A stretch of 64,000 nucleotides of DNA from Haloferax namakaokahaiae (GTDB taxonomy: Archaea; Halobacteriota; Halobacteria; Halobacteriales; Haloferacaceae). Position 1 is the stretch's first letter, and every line of letters starts with the position of its first letter. Under the pieces are notes generated by a model. The model was not told the DNA's origin. It was given only the letters and a program-made list of their open reading frames with translations, and searched no databases. Positions 1 through 9,292 of this stretch are shown here, in pieces. The DNA lies in contig NZ_JBHTAA010000005.1 in assembly GCF_042663225.1 (NCBI RefSeq), positions 868,001 to 932,000 of the forward strand, in the 5' to 3' direction. Position numbers and translations under genes: made by a program.

Positions 1-18
1 TGGTTTCAGGAAAAGGTG

Positions 19-24
19 CTTATG
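19..24 (+). promoter_or_regulatory. TATA-like box of gltB
   Basis: CTTATG lies about 25 bases before the gltB ATG at 47. That is the spacing expected for a leaderless haloarchaeal transcript. Only 46 bases of upstream sequence are in the window, so any nitrogen-responsive operator further out cannot be seen. Confidence 0.45.
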
Positions 25-46
25 CGGGTAGTTACTTCTTCGAAGT

Positions 47-3000
47 ATGACCAAGCCACACATAGACACAACTCCGTCCCGACCCGGGTTGGCCGACCCG
101 ATGGACGAGCGCTCCAACTGCGGCGTTGGGGCCGTTGTAGACCTCGAACACGGCGCTTCGCACCGCGTCGTTGCAGACGGTCTGGAACTCCTCGAAAACC
201 TCGAACACCGGGGCACCACCGGTGCCGAGGAGAACACGGGCGACGGCGCTGGCATTCTCATTCAGCGCCCCGACCGCTTCTTTGAGGCAATCGTCGAAAC
301 CGACCTCCCCGAGACGTACGCCGTCGGTTCGGTCTTCATGCCGACCGACGACGAGGTACGCGAACAGGTCGCCGACCTCGTCGAAGAGACGCTCGAATCG
401 TACGACATCTCCGTGTTCCACTGGCGCGACGTGCCGACGAACAACGAGGGACTCGGCAAGACCGCACTCGATTCCGAACCCGACGTCTGGCAAGTCTTCG
501 TCGAACCTGCCGGCGACACGAGCGTTGACGAATTCGACCGCGCACTCTACGTCGCCCGGCGCGCCATCGAGAAAGCCGTGGAGAACCTGACGCTTCCCGG
601 TGCGGCACGGTTCTACGTCTGTTCGCTCGACCGCAAGACGCTCGTCTACAAGGGACTGCTCACCGCCGAGCAACTCCCCGAGTACTACCCCGACCTCTCC
701 GACGAGCGCATGGAGTCCGAACTGACGTTGGTTCACGCGCGCTTTTCGACCAACACGCTGGGCGCGTGGCACCTCGCTCATCCGTACCGTCAGGTCATCC
801 ACAACGGGGAAATCAACACCATCCGCGGCAACGTCAACTGGATGCGTGCCCGCGAGACCGACCTCGAACACGAGGCCTTCGGCGCGGACCTCGATACGCT
901 CAAGCCGATTACGAAGGCCGACCAGTCCGACACCGCGAGCGTGGACAACGTGGTCGAACTCCTCCTGAAGAGCGACCGCGAACTCCCGCACGTCCTCCGG
1001 ATGCTCATCCCCGAGGCGTACCGCAACGACCACCAGATGAACGAGGACCGCCGTGACTGGTACGACTTCCACGCCTCGCTCGTCGAACCGTGGGACGGTC
1101 CCGCGCTCGTCGCGGCGACCGACGGCGACCGTATCGCCGCCGTCCTCGACCGGAACGGCCTGCGTCCGTGTCGATACGAAGTGACGACCGACGGGCGACT
1201 CATCCTCGCCAGCGAAGTCGGCGCGCTCGACACCGACCCCGCGGAAATCGAACAGCGCGGTCGCCTCCGCCCCGGTGAAATCTTCATGGCCGACCCCGAC
1301 GAGGGGCGCGTCATCCCCGACGGCGAGGTGTTCGACTCGCTCACCGACGAGAAGTACGGCGAGTGGGTCGCAGAACAACAACGCCACCTCGACGACATCG
1401 CCGACGACGGCGTTCGCGCAATCGATAGCATCGAGCAACTCCGCGCGGCGCAGGCCTCCTTCGGCTACACGCACGACCAGCTCAACCACATGATCGAGCC
1501 GATGGCCCGCGACGGCAAGGACCCCGTCGGCTCGATGGGTGACGACACGCCGCTGTCGGTCCTCTCGGACCTCAACCGGCCGCTGTTTACCTACTTCAAG
1601 CAACTGTTCGCGCAGGTGTCGAACCCGCCTATCGACTACATCCGCGAGAAGTTGGTGACGAGTCTCGAATCCCGACTCGGCTACCAGCGGAACCTCCTCT
1701 CTGAGTCGCCGGACCACGCCCGGCAACTCGTCCTCGACTCGCCGATTCTCACCGACGCGCAGACGAGCGCCATCAAGGACCTCGACGGTGACATGCAGAG
1801 CGCCGTCGTGGACACCACCTACGAGAAGGGCGACTCGCTCGAAGCCGCAATCGAAGTAGTACGTGACGAAGCGAAAGCAGCAATCGAAGCGGGCGCGGAC
1901 ATCGTCGTCCTCTCCGATCGCAACGTCGGCCCGGACCGCGTGGCGATTCCGAGCCTGCTCGTCACGGGCGCGGTCCACCACAGCCTCGTCCGCAACGGCC
2001 TTCGCAACCACGCCGGTCTCGTCGTCGAATCCGGCGACCCCCGCGAAGTCCACCACTTTGCGACCCTCATCGGCTACGGCGCGGGCGCGGTGAACCCGTA
2101 CCTCGCCTACCAGACCATCGAGGACATCGTCGCCGGACCCGACGGTGCCGACGAGGCCGAAGCCATCAACTCCTACATCCACGCCGTCGAAGACGGCATC
2201 CTGAAGACGATGGCCAAGATGGGCATCTCGACGGTCGAGAGTTACCGCGGTGCCCAAATCTTCGAAGCCGTCGGTCTCTCTTCGGACTTCATCAGCGAGT
2301 ACTTCGAAGGCACCGAGATTCGGACCGAAGGCATCGGCATCGACGTCATCGAGGACGACCTCTTGACGCGTCACGCCGCCGCCTTCGGCGCGGACCCGAA
2401 ACTCGAACGGCAAGGCGAGTACGAGAACCGGTCGAGCGGGCTTCACCACGGCTGGAACCCCCAGACGGTCGGGACGCTCCAACAGGCGGTCCGCGCGGGC
2501 GATTACGACCGCTACAAGGAGTTCGCCGAACTCGTCAACGACCAGTCGAAGGACATCAAGGCGCTCCGCGGTCTGCTCGAATTCGACCCCGACCGCGAGT
2601 CCATCGACATCGACGAGGTCGAACCCGTCGAAGACATCGTGAAACGGTTCTCCACCGCGGCGATGTCGCTCGGCAGCCTCTCGCCCGAGGCCCACGAGAA
2701 CAACTCCATCGCCATGAACCGCATCGGCGGCAAGTCGAATTCGGGCGAGGGTGGGGAACCGCCAGAACGCTTCGGCACCGAGAAGGAGTGCAACGTCAAG
2801 CAGGTCGCATCCGGCCGCTTCGGCGTCACCTCGCACTACCTCTCGTCTGCCGACGAGTTGCAAATCAAGATGGCCCAAGGCTCGAAGCCCGGCGAAGGTG
2901 GCCACCTCCCCGGCAAGAAGGTCAACGAGATGATTGCCCACGTCCGCTATGCGACGCCGGGCGTCGGTCTCATCTCGCCGCCGCCGCTGCACGACATCTA

Positions 3001-4579
3001 CTCCATCGAGGACCTGAAACAGCTCATCTTCGACCTGAAGTCCGCCAACCCCGAGGCCGACATCAACGTCAAACTCGTCTCCGAGGCGGGTATCGGCACC
3101 ATCGCCGCCGGCGTCTCGAAGGCCGAAGCCGACGTGGTCCACATCTCGGGCTACGACGGCGGGACGGGCGCATCGCCCAAGACCTCTATCAAGAACGCCG
3201 GTCTCCCGTGGGAACTCGGTCTCGCCGAAGCCAACCAGATGCTTCGGGCGACCGGCCTGCGCTCGCGCATCCGCGTCTCCGCCGACGGTGGCATGAAGAC
3301 TGGCCGCGACGTCGCAGTCGCCGCGCTCCTCGGCGCGGAAGAGTACATCTTCGGGACGGCCTCGCTCGTCACCTCGGGTTGTGTGATGGCGCGTCAGTGC
3401 CACGAGAACACCTGCCCCGTCGGCGTCGCCACGCAGGACGAGAACCTCCGAAACCGGTTCCCCGGCCAACCCGACCACGTCATCAACTACATGACGTTCA
3501 TCGCGCAGGAACTCCGCGAAATCATGGCCGAACTCGGCTTCCGCACGCTCGAAGAGATGATTGGCCGTCCGTCCCTCTTGCGCCAGCGCGAGACGGACCA
3601 CCCGAAGGCCAAGCACCTCGACCTCTCGGCGGTCATCGCCGAACCCGCGGGCGACGCGCGCACGAAGACCGAAGAGCAAGCGCACGCCGATATCGAGACG
3701 CACATCGACCGCAAACTCATCACGGAGGCGACGCCCGCGCTCGAAGACCAGCAACCCGTCGTCATCCGCCGCGACCTACGGAACTCGGACCGCGCGGTCG
3801 GTGCGATGCTCTCGAACCGCATCTCCAACGCCTACGGCGGCGAGGGTCTCCCGGAAGAGACGATTCGCTGTGAGTTCTCTGGAACCGCCGGCCAGACGTT
3901 CGGCGGTTTCCTCGCCCGCGGCGTCACCATGCGCCTGACGGGTGCCGCGAACGACTACGTCGGCAAGGGTCTCTCCGGTGGCCGCATCATCGTCGAGACG
4001 CCCGCCGAGGCGAACTACGACGCCACGGAGAACATCCTCGTCGGTAACGTCGCGCTCTACGGGGCGACCCAGGGCGAGGCCTACATCAACGGGATGGCCG
4101 GCGAGCGCTTCGGCGTCCGCAACTCCGGCGTGAAAGCCGTCGTCGAAGGCGTCGGCGACCACGGCTGTGAGTACATGACCGGCGGCGTCGTCGCCGTCCT
4201 CGGGAAGACCGGCCGCAACTTCGCCGCAGGCATGTCCGGCGGCGTCACCTACGTCTACGACCCCGACGACGAACTCGCCGCGAACGCCAACACCGAGATG
4301 GTCGAACTCCAGTCCGACCTCGACAGTTCGGACGAAGCGATGCTCACCCGGTTGGTCGAGAACCACCTCGCCTACACCGACTCCGAGCGCGCCGCCGAAC
4401 TCCTCGACGACTGGGAGGCGAGTCTGCAGGAGTTCGTGAAAGTGATGCCCGACGCCTACGCCGAGGTCATCGCCGAGAAACCCGAACAGGACGTTCGCTC
4501 CGAACTCCCCGCCGCCGCTGGTGCAATCACGGACGCGGCGTCCGAACGCATCGGCGCGGCGACGACGAGCGACGACTGA
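47..4579 (+). CDS. gltB: Glutamate synthase, large (alpha) subunit
   Basis: Makes glutamate from glutamine and 2-oxoglutarate (GOGAT) in the cytoplasm. The 1510 residues match full-length GltB. The N-terminal glutamine amidotransferase domain begins at Cys25 in the motif CGVG, so a propeptide of about 24 residues is probably removed. A central domain follows, then the FMN/Fe-S synthase barrel (about residues 830-1190) with the Cys-rich stretch CVMARQCHENTCPVG that binds the 3Fe-4S cluster, then the C-terminal GxGxG beta-helix. No small subunit (gltD) lies next to it, so the electron donor is not evident; ferredoxin is plausible by analogy with other stand-alone large subunits. Confidence 0.96.
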   Translation: MTKPHIDTTPSRPGLADPMDERSNCGVGAVVDLEHGASHRVVADGLELLENLEHRGTTGAEENTGDGAGILIQRPDRFFEAIVETDLPETYAVGSVFMPTDDEVREQVADLVEETLESYDISVFHWRDVPTNNEGLGKTALDSEPDVWQVFVEPAGDTSVDEFDRALYVARRAIEKAVENLTLPGAARFYVCSLDRKTLVYKGLLTAEQLPEYYPDLSDERMESELTLVHARFSTNTLGAWHLAHPYRQVIHNGEINTIRGNVNWMRARETDLEHEAFGADLDTLKPITKADQSDTASVDNVVELLLKSDRELPHVLRMLIPEAYRNDHQMNEDRRDWYDFHASLVEPWDGPALVAATDGDRIAAVLDRNGLRPCRYEVTTDGRLILASEVGALDTDPAEIEQRGRLRPGEIFMADPDEGRVIPDGEVFDSLTDEKYGEWVAEQQRHLDDIADDGVRAIDSIEQLRAAQASFGYTHDQLNHMIEPMARDGKDPVGSMGDDTPLSVLSDLNRPLFTYFKQLFAQVSNPPIDYIREKLVTSLESRLGYQRNLLSESPDHARQLVLDSPILTDAQTSAIKDLDGDMQSAVVDTTYEKGDSLEAAIEVVRDEAKAAIEAGADIVVLSDRNVGPDRVAIPSLLVTGAVHHSLVRNGLRNHAGLVVESGDPREVHHFATLIGYGAGAVNPYLAYQTIEDIVAGPDGADEAEAINSYIHAVEDGILKTMAKMGISTVESYRGAQIFEAVGLSSDFISEYFEGTEIRTEGIGIDVIEDDLLTRHAAAFGADPKLERQGEYENRSSGLHHGWNPQTVGTLQQAVRAGDYDRYKEFAELVNDQSKDIKALRGLLEFDPDRESIDIDEVEPVEDIVKRFSTAAMSLGSLSPEAHENNSIAMNRIGGKSNSGEGGEPPERFGTEKECNVKQVASGRFGVTSHYLSSADELQIKMAQGSKPGEGGHLPGKKVNEMIAHVRYATPGVGLISPPPLHDIYSIEDLKQLIFDLKSANPEADINVKLVSEAGIGTIAAGVSKAEADVVHISGYDGGTGASPKTSIKNAGLPWELGLAEANQMLRATGLRSRIRVSADGGMKTGRDVAVAALLGAEEYIFGTASLVTSGCVMARQCHENTCPVGVATQDENLRNRFPGQPDHVINYMTFIAQELREIMAELGFRTLEEMIGRPSLLRQRETDHPKAKHLDLSAVIAEPAGDARTKTEEQAHADIETHIDRKLITEATPALEDQQPVVIRRDLRNSDRAVGAMLSNRISNAYGGEGLPEETIRCEFSGTAGQTFGGFLARGVTMRLTGAANDYVGKGLSGGRIIVETPAEANYDATENILVGNVALYGATQGEAYINGMAGERFGVRNSGVKAVVEGVGDHGCEYMTGGVVAVLGKTGRNFAAGMSGGVTYVYDPDDELAANANTEMVELQSDLDSSDEAMLTRLVENHLAYTDSERAAELLDDWEASLQEFVKVMPDAYAEVIAEKPEQDVRSELPAAAGAITDAASERIGAATTSDD

Positions 4580-4630
4580 ACACCCCCGCGACCCCCGCGA
4601 TATTTTTTCGTGCGCGCTGAACGCCAGCGT

Positions 4631-4960
4631 ATGCCCCGCGAGTACGACAAACTCGTCAGAGACGACATCCCACGCATCATCCGCAAATCGGGCGAGACGC
4701 CCGTGACCCACGTCGCCGACGGCGAGGAGTTCGACCGCCGCCTCGCCGCGAAGCTGGTCGAAGAAGCCCGCGAATTCGAAGAGGCGCGCGAGGTCGATGA
4801 GAACGACCAACTCGAAGAACTCGCAGACGTGGTCGCAGTCATCGACGCGATTCTCGCTCGAAACGAGGAAGACTGGGAGACTCTGAGACGACTCGTTTCT
4901 GAAAAGGAGTCGGAGCGTGGGGGCTTCGAAGATGCCATCGTCCTCGAATGTGTCGAATAG
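4631..4960 (+). CDS. MazG-like / PRA-PH superfamily nucleotide pyrophosphohydrolase
   Basis: Small all-alpha protein of 109 residues that opens with MPREYDKLVRDDIP, typical of single-domain MazG-like pyrophosphohydrolases. The metal-binding pattern EExxE (in EEAREFEEA) is followed by a second acidic helix (EELADVVAVIDA). It probably hydrolyses a nucleoside triphosphate or related phosphate ester to the monophosphate; the true substrate cannot be read from sequence. I chose ATG 4631 because it starts the conserved domain and follows an AT-rich TATA-like run (tattttttc) by about 25 bases. An upstream in-frame start at 4610 would overlap that run. It follows gltB by 51 bases on the same strand. 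Confidence 0.82.
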   Translation: MPREYDKLVRDDIPRIIRKSGETPVTHVADGEEFDRRLAAKLVEEAREFEEAREVDENDQLEELADVVAVIDAILARNEEDWETLRRLVSEKESERGGFEDAIVLECVE

Positions 4961-5024
4961 CGAATATTCTCAGATAGCTACCACTGACCGCCGAAGTTAT
5001 CTATCCTGTCAACGTGGTAACTGT

Positions 5025-5246
5025 ATGAGCGACGCAACAACACCAGAGTCCCACATCGACGAGACCACGACGTGGCCCGACCTCGCCATCGGTCTCTACG
5101 ACCGACTGACCGGCCGCAACGCCGAGATTACGTACGCGTTCGACAACATGACCGTCGATGTCCCGAGCGGCACCGGAGAAGACGCCGAACACGCGCACTG
5201 GCGACTTGATGGCACAGTTCGAGTCACCACCCGTGAGCGAGACTGA
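5025..5246 (+). CDS. Small acidic haloarchaeal protein of unknown function
   Basis: A 73-residue acidic soluble protein that I do not recognise by function. A disordered Thr/Asp-rich N-terminus leads into a core (DLAIGLYDRLTGRNAEITY) and then an amphipathic beta-rich tail. It has no Cys pair and no membrane segment. The ATG at 5025 was chosen because codon use turns typically haloarchaeal there and the sequence before it is AT-rich like a promoter. It overlaps the next gene by 38 bases, so the pair is probably cotranscribed. Confidence 0.6.
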   Translation: MSDATTPESHIDETTTWPDLAIGLYDRLTGRNAEITYAFDNMTVDVPSGTGEDAEHAHWRLDGTVRVTTRERD

Positions 5247-5625
5247 ACAGCGCACAGTCGAGCCACTCTCGGTTCAGACAGACGATTTCACAGTTACAGT
5301 CGAAGGCGTGAGGATGCCAGTCGTTTCGACCGGCGACAGATTGTTCGTCGAAGTTCCAACGCTCGGCGGCGCGCTCCGTGTCGCGCGGCACCTCGACGGT
5401 GACAGTCTGGACGAACCGTCTCGCCTGTTACGTGCGACGGGGCTGACGACTGAGCTACGGGTTCGTGGCCGAACCGTGGTGGTCGTTGGCACGGATGCCC
5501 ATTCGGGAGTCGTAGCCCGATGGCTCGGTCTCGACCCTGCAGAGGTCCGAGTCGGTGGGGTGGCAAGTGCGGTCGGCGATGCCGTGCGCACCACTGCCGG
5601 CCACCTCCACTCGATAGTTCGCTGA
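5209..5625 (+). CDS. Hypothetical haloarchaeal protein
   Basis: About 138 residues if ATG 5209 is used; the start is uncertain because the next ATG is at 5314. The middle is a beta-rich Val/Thr segment and the C-terminus contains the Gly/Ala-rich run GVASAVGDAVRTTAGHLH, perhaps an amphipathic helix. There is no clear catalytic motif, signal or membrane segment. It overlaps the 3' end of the preceding small gene, which suggests translational coupling. Function unknown; I rely on codon use and gene packing. Confidence 0.55.
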   Translation: MAQFESPPVSETEQRTVEPLSVQTDDFTVTVEGVRMPVVSTGDRLFVEVPTLGGALRVARHLDGDSLDEPSRLLRATGLTTELRVRGRTVVVVGTDAHSGVVARWLGLDPAEVRVGGVASAVGDAVRTTAGHLHSIVR

Positions 5626-5686
5626 ACCACCGGAACCCGCCGCCGGTTCTCCCACGTTTTTCACGACGCATCGCTCACTCCGGGAT

Positions 5687-6676
5687 ATGAACAACGCGCT
5701 CGTCATCGGCGGCACGCGATTCATCGGCCGCCACCTCGTCGAGGACCTGCTCGACAACGACTACGACGTGACCATCTTCAACCGCGGGAACCACGACAAC
5801 CCCTTCAGTGACGACCCGCGCGTCCAACACATCCAGGGCGACCGGAAGGACGACGAGGCCCTCCGCACCGCAAAGCTCACCGTCGAACCCGACGCTGTCT
5901 TCGACTGCGTGGCCTACCACCCCGGCGACGTGGTCTCGGCGGTGGACACCTTCACCGACGTTGACGCATACGTCTACATCTCCAGCGGCGCGGCCTACGG
6001 AACCGAAGAGATTCCGAAACGCGAAGGAGTCGCCCAACTCTGCGACTGTTCGGACGAACAAGCGCAGTCCGACAGTGACGAGAGCTACGGCCCGCGAAAG
6101 GCCGAAGGCGACCGCGTCGTCTTCGAAGCCGCGTCCCGAGGAATCAACGCGATGTCCATCCGCCCGTGTATCGTCTACGGGCCGGACGATTACACCGAGC
6201 GCCTCGACTACTGGATAGACAGAGTTCTCAACTACGACCGGGTGCTCGTCCCCGGCGACGGGACGAACCTCTGGCACCGCGCCTACGTCGAAGACGTGGC
6301 GAGCGCGATGCGCATCATCGCCGAGGAAGGTGAGGCCGGAGAAGCCTATAACGTGGGCGACCAGCGCCTCGTCACGCTTCGAGAGATGGTCGAACTCGTC
6401 GCCGACGTGGCGGGGACGGACGTCGAAGTCGTCACCGCGGGCGAGCGCGAACTCGCCGCCGCCGACCTCTCACCGACCGACTTCATCCTCTATCGGGAGT
6501 ATCCACACGTCCTCTCGACGGGCAAACTCGCCGCTCTCGGATGGGAATCGACTCCCGTCGAAGAAGCGATGCGACGGTCCGTCGAGAGTCACCGCGAGAG
6601 CGAGCGCGACGGAGCAGAGTGGGACCCCGGACGAGAGGCAGAAGAGCGCGTGCTCTCGATTCTCGACACGCTCTGA
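5687..6676 (+). CDS. NAD-dependent epimerase/dehydratase (extended SDR)
   Basis: A 329-residue Rossmann-fold enzyme. The N-terminal nucleotide-binding motif is GGTRFIGRHL (about residues 8-17) and the catalytic pair is YGPRK (about residues 141-145). The C-terminal half carries the variable sugar-nucleotide or substrate domain. This variant with GGTRFIG resembles the nucleoside-diphosphate-sugar epimerase / isoflavone-reductase-like group found singly in haloarchaeal genomes. The substrate is unknown. No glycan genes surround it, although an FkbM methyltransferase lies 2 kb away. Confidence 0.85.
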   Translation: MNNALVIGGTRFIGRHLVEDLLDNDYDVTIFNRGNHDNPFSDDPRVQHIQGDRKDDEALRTAKLTVEPDAVFDCVAYHPGDVVSAVDTFTDVDAYVYISSGAAYGTEEIPKREGVAQLCDCSDEQAQSDSDESYGPRKAEGDRVVFEAASRGINAMSIRPCIVYGPDDYTERLDYWIDRVLNYDRVLVPGDGTNLWHRAYVEDVASAMRIIAEEGEAGEAYNVGDQRLVTLREMVELVADVAGTDVEVVTAGERELAAADLSPTDFILYREYPHVLSTGKLAALGWESTPVEEAMRRSVESHRESERDGAEWDPGREAEERVLSILDTL

Positions 6677-6733
6677 GCGTCGTCGCTAAGGCGCTCGCTG
6701 GTCGAACGGGACGCTGAAAAATCGGGCTTCGAC

Positions 6734-7426
6734 TCAGATGTCGAAGCTCTCGGTGTGGTCCATCTCCGGCACTTCTTCTTCGAGCCACTCGCGGAACCAC
6801 TTGACGCGCTTGAGGCGCTGATGGGCGATGCTGTCGGCGGTGTCGGTGACGAGTCGCTGCGAGGCGTCGCGGCCGCGCTCGAAGACGCGTTCGACCATCT
6901 CGGAAGCGTCCATGTGCGTCCGGGCCTCGTAGCCCATCCGAAGCAGCATGAGCGCCGTGCCGTTGGCACCGATTTTGTCGAGGATGTCGGCTTCGATGAG
7001 ACACCGCGTCTCCAGTGCCACGTCCATCAGGTCGCCCTGGTAGGAGTGGTCGGAGACGACTTGGCATACCTGTTCGGTGAACGATTCGGGGTAGTCGCCG
7101 TGAGTCGTCAGGAACTCGCGGGCGACGCGGGCACCCTCTTCGGCGTGGACCTCCTGTTCGGCTTCGAGTTTGGAGATGTCGTGGAAGAGGGCGGCGACGC
7201 GAACTACGTCGGTGTCTGCACCTTCTCGTTCGGCGATGTGCGACGCGAGGCTGACGACGTTCAGAATGTGGTTGAAGCGGTACTCCGCAGAATGCCACGG
7301 ATACCATCGCATCCGGCCGCCGTCGTCTTCGTTTTCGACGCTCGCACTGAGATAATCGAGGACGAACCGCTTCATGTCCTCGAATTCCGCGTCAGAGACC
7401 GACGAATCTTTGATTTCAACGCCCAC
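6734..7426 (-). CDS. HD-domain phosphohydrolase
   Basis: A 230-residue alpha-helical protein with the HD metal site: first His near HILNVVSLA, then FHDISK (the HD pair), HAEEGARVA and SDHSYQG. This is the arrangement of small archaeal HD hydrolases acting on nucleotides or phosphate esters; the substrate is unknown. The start is GTG at 7426, supported by a strong Shine-Dalgarno sequence GGAGGT six bases upstream, which is unusual in a genome dominated by leaderless genes. It is divergent from alaX, with about 180 bases between the starts. Confidence 0.8.
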   Translation of the reverse strand: MGVEIKDSSVSDAEFEDMKRFVLDYLSASVENEDDGGRMRWYPWHSAEYRFNHILNVVSLASHIAEREGADTDVVRVAALFHDISKLEAEQEVHAEEGARVAREFLTTHGDYPESFTEQVCQVVSDHSYQGDLMDVALETRCLIEADILDKIGANGTALMLLRMGYEARTHMDASEMVERVFERGRDASQRLVTDTADSIAHQRLKRVKWFREWLEEEVPEMDHTESFDI

Positions 7427-7432
7427 GATGAG

Positions 7433-7438
7433 ACCTCC
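7433..7438 (-). promoter_or_regulatory. Shine-Dalgarno site of the HD-domain gene
   Basis: On the minus strand the sequence GGAGGT ends six bases before the GTG start at 7426. It decides the start and implies a leadered transcript. Confidence 0.6.
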
Positions 7439-7606
7439 GTGGGGGTGAGCGAATCTCTCGTTTCATTACACGGAATGAGGGTCGTTCTACTCTTAGGCGT
7501 TACGACACCCTGAGTGTTTGATTCGGCGTCTTCGGCCACATCTGCCCTACAACTCGCGGGACTCAGAAGTGACAACGATAACTATCAGTCGTGCGTCCAC
7601 CAGCAC

Positions 7607-8338
7607 ATGACCGAAGCGCGCTATCTCAGTGCGACGACGCAGTTCACCTTCGAGACGACGGTCGAGGAAGTCCGTGGCGACGACCGCGTCGTCCTCGGCG
7701 AAACCTGCTTCTATCCGACCGGCGGCGGCCAACCGCACGACACTGGAACCCTCTCGGCCGACGGCGACGAGTGGCGCGTCGTCGAGGTGACCAAACGCGA
7801 CCGAATCGAGCACGTCGTCGAAGGCGGTGCCCCGGAAGTCGGCACGACCGTCACCGGGCTCATCGACGAAGCCCGCCGACGCGCTCACATGCGCTACCAC
7901 ACGGCCCAACACCTCCTCTCGTCGGTTCTGCTCACCGAGTTCGACGCCGAAACCACCGGCAACCAACTGTACCACGACCACGCCCACCTCGACTGCGCCT
8001 ACGAGCGATTCGACGAGGCCGACCTCCAGACCATCGAGACGCGCATGAACGAACTCGTCGCCGACGACCTGCCCGTCAGGTGGTACACCCTCGACCGAGA
8101 CGACGCAGAAGCGACCCTCGACCCCGAACGAACACGCCTGCATCTCCTTCCCGATTCGATACGCGAAGTCCGAATCGTCGAAATCGGCGGCGAAGCCGAC
8201 CCGTTGGACCAGACCGCCTGCGCAGGGACGCACGTCGCCTCGACCGGTGAAATCGGCACTGTCGTCGTCACCGGCCGGACGACTCAGGGTTCGGAACACG
8301 AACGGGTCGAGTTCGAACTCGAACAGGTCTCGAACTGA
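7607..8338 (+). CDS. AlaX-type alanyl-tRNA editing protein
   Basis: A 243-residue free-standing homologue of the alanyl-tRNA synthetase editing domain. It should deacylate mischarged Ser-tRNA(Ala) or Gly-tRNA(Ala). The N-terminal part matches the AlaX/AlaRS glycine-rich region (CFYPTGGGQPHDTG). The zinc site is HTAQH (HxxxH) in the editing core plus CAGTH (CxxxH) near the C-terminus, both intact. ATG 7607 is preferred over an upstream in-frame codon because the conserved domain starts right after it. It is divergently arranged with the HD gene. Confidence 0.9.
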   Translation: MTEARYLSATTQFTFETTVEEVRGDDRVVLGETCFYPTGGGQPHDTGTLSADGDEWRVVEVTKRDRIEHVVEGGAPEVGTTVTGLIDEARRRAHMRYHTAQHLLSSVLLTEFDAETTGNQLYHDHAHLDCAYERFDEADLQTIETRMNELVADDLPVRWYTLDRDDAEATLDPERTRLHLLPDSIREVRIVEIGGEADPLDQTACAGTHVASTGEIGTVVVTGRTTQGSEHERVEFELEQVSN

Positions 8339-8339
8339 G

Positions 8340-9095
8340 TTACGACTCTCGCGGTTCGCACACCCATCCTTCTCTGACCGGGATGAGTCGATACCCGCGC
8401 TCGCGGAGCACCGCTGCGGCCGCCGATTCGTCGTGGCCGTCGCGGGCGTCGTGCACTTCGAAGTAAATCGTCGGCTGATGTCGCTCCAACACCGACGTCG
8501 CGCCTTCCAAGACCTCCATACCGAATCCTTCTACGTCTATCTTGATGTGGTCCGGCGGCGGAACCTCACCAGATTCGACCAGCGAATCGAGTCGGCGCAT
8601 CTGCAACTCGACTCGCTCTTCGACGCTCGCCTCCCACGCGCTCGCGTGCGCGACCGAGAACGACCCCAACTCGTCGTAACTCGACTGGTGGAAGGTTCGC
8701 GTCTCGTCTGCGTTCCCGATTCCGCACGCGAGGTGCGTGACCCGGTTTTCGAACTCGTTGAGACGAATATTCGACGTGAGTTGGTCGGCGACTCGGGCGT
8801 TCGGTTCGACGGCGACGACGCGAACGCTCGGGTCGCTCGCCGCCGCCGCGAGCGTGTACGTTCCCGTGTTCGCGCCGACGTCGATGACGACGTCTCCGGG
8901 TGAGAGGTTCGAGAGGAGCGCGTGGAGGAGTACGTCCTCGCCGTGGCGATTGTACAGTTCGTAACTTCGGAAGGAGACGCCGTCTACGTACTTCGTCGTC
9001 GTGAACAGTTCGTGGCGGTAGTTCCTCCGGACGAGTGCGTAGTGGAGCGAGTAGGAGAGGTGGCGGAGGGTCGAAAGCGGGTGCCGCGGCAACAC
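8340..9095 (-). CDS. FkbM-family methyltransferase
   Basis: A 251-residue SAM-dependent methyltransferase. Motif I is VIDVGANTGTYTLAAA, and the FkbM-type motif IKIDVEGFGMEVLEGA is followed by YFEVHD near the C-terminus. FkbM proteins O-methylate sugars or polyketides; in archaea they often sit with glycan genes, but none are adjacent here. The only upstream start is GTG at 9095. It is convergent with alaX; the stops are separated by one base. Confidence 0.85.
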   Translation of the reverse strand: MLPRHPLSTLRHLSYSLHYALVRRNYRHELFTTTKYVDGVSFRSYELYNRHGEDVLLHALLSNLSPGDVVIDVGANTGTYTLAAAASDPSVRVVAVEPNARVADQLTSNIRLNEFENRVTHLACGIGNADETRTFHQSSYDELGSFSVAHASAWEASVEERVELQMRRLDSLVESGEVPPPDHIKIDVEGFGMEVLEGATSVLERHQPTIYFEVHDARDGHDESAAAAVLRERGYRLIPVREGWVCEPRES

Positions 9096-9200
9096 GTTGT
9101 GTAGGTGTCAAACGGTGAGGGTAAAAATGGGTGGGGAGGTTCGAAATGATAGAGAATGCACTTATCGGTTTTATTTCCCGGTTGATTTTTGAAAATATCT

Positions 9201-9218
9201 CCCAGACGGATTCGAACC
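9201..9218 (-). repeat. Partial copy of the tRNA-Gln 3' end
   Basis: cccagacggattcgaacc matches the 3' part of the tRNA-Gln gene (cccaggcggattcgaacc, 9298-9315) at 17 of 18 bases. It covers the T arm and the start of the acceptor strand. It lies about 75 bases past the 3' end of the tRNA in the same orientation. Such fragments next to tRNA genes are typical remnants of integrase-mediated insertion, or tRNA-derived repeats. Confidence 0.6.
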
Positions 9219-9292
9219 TCGGTCACTCCGCTTCGCGTCGTTCCCTGTTTCGAATCCTCGTTGTGACTATTCACTCACTGACGTTCGTAAAA

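Noticed and set aside
32..3754. 1240-residue open frame antisense to gltB
   Set aside because: Long antisense frames are produced by GC-rich third positions. The translation has the Val/Arg/Asp repetitiveness of a shadow frame and no domain, while the other strand encodes a perfect GltB.
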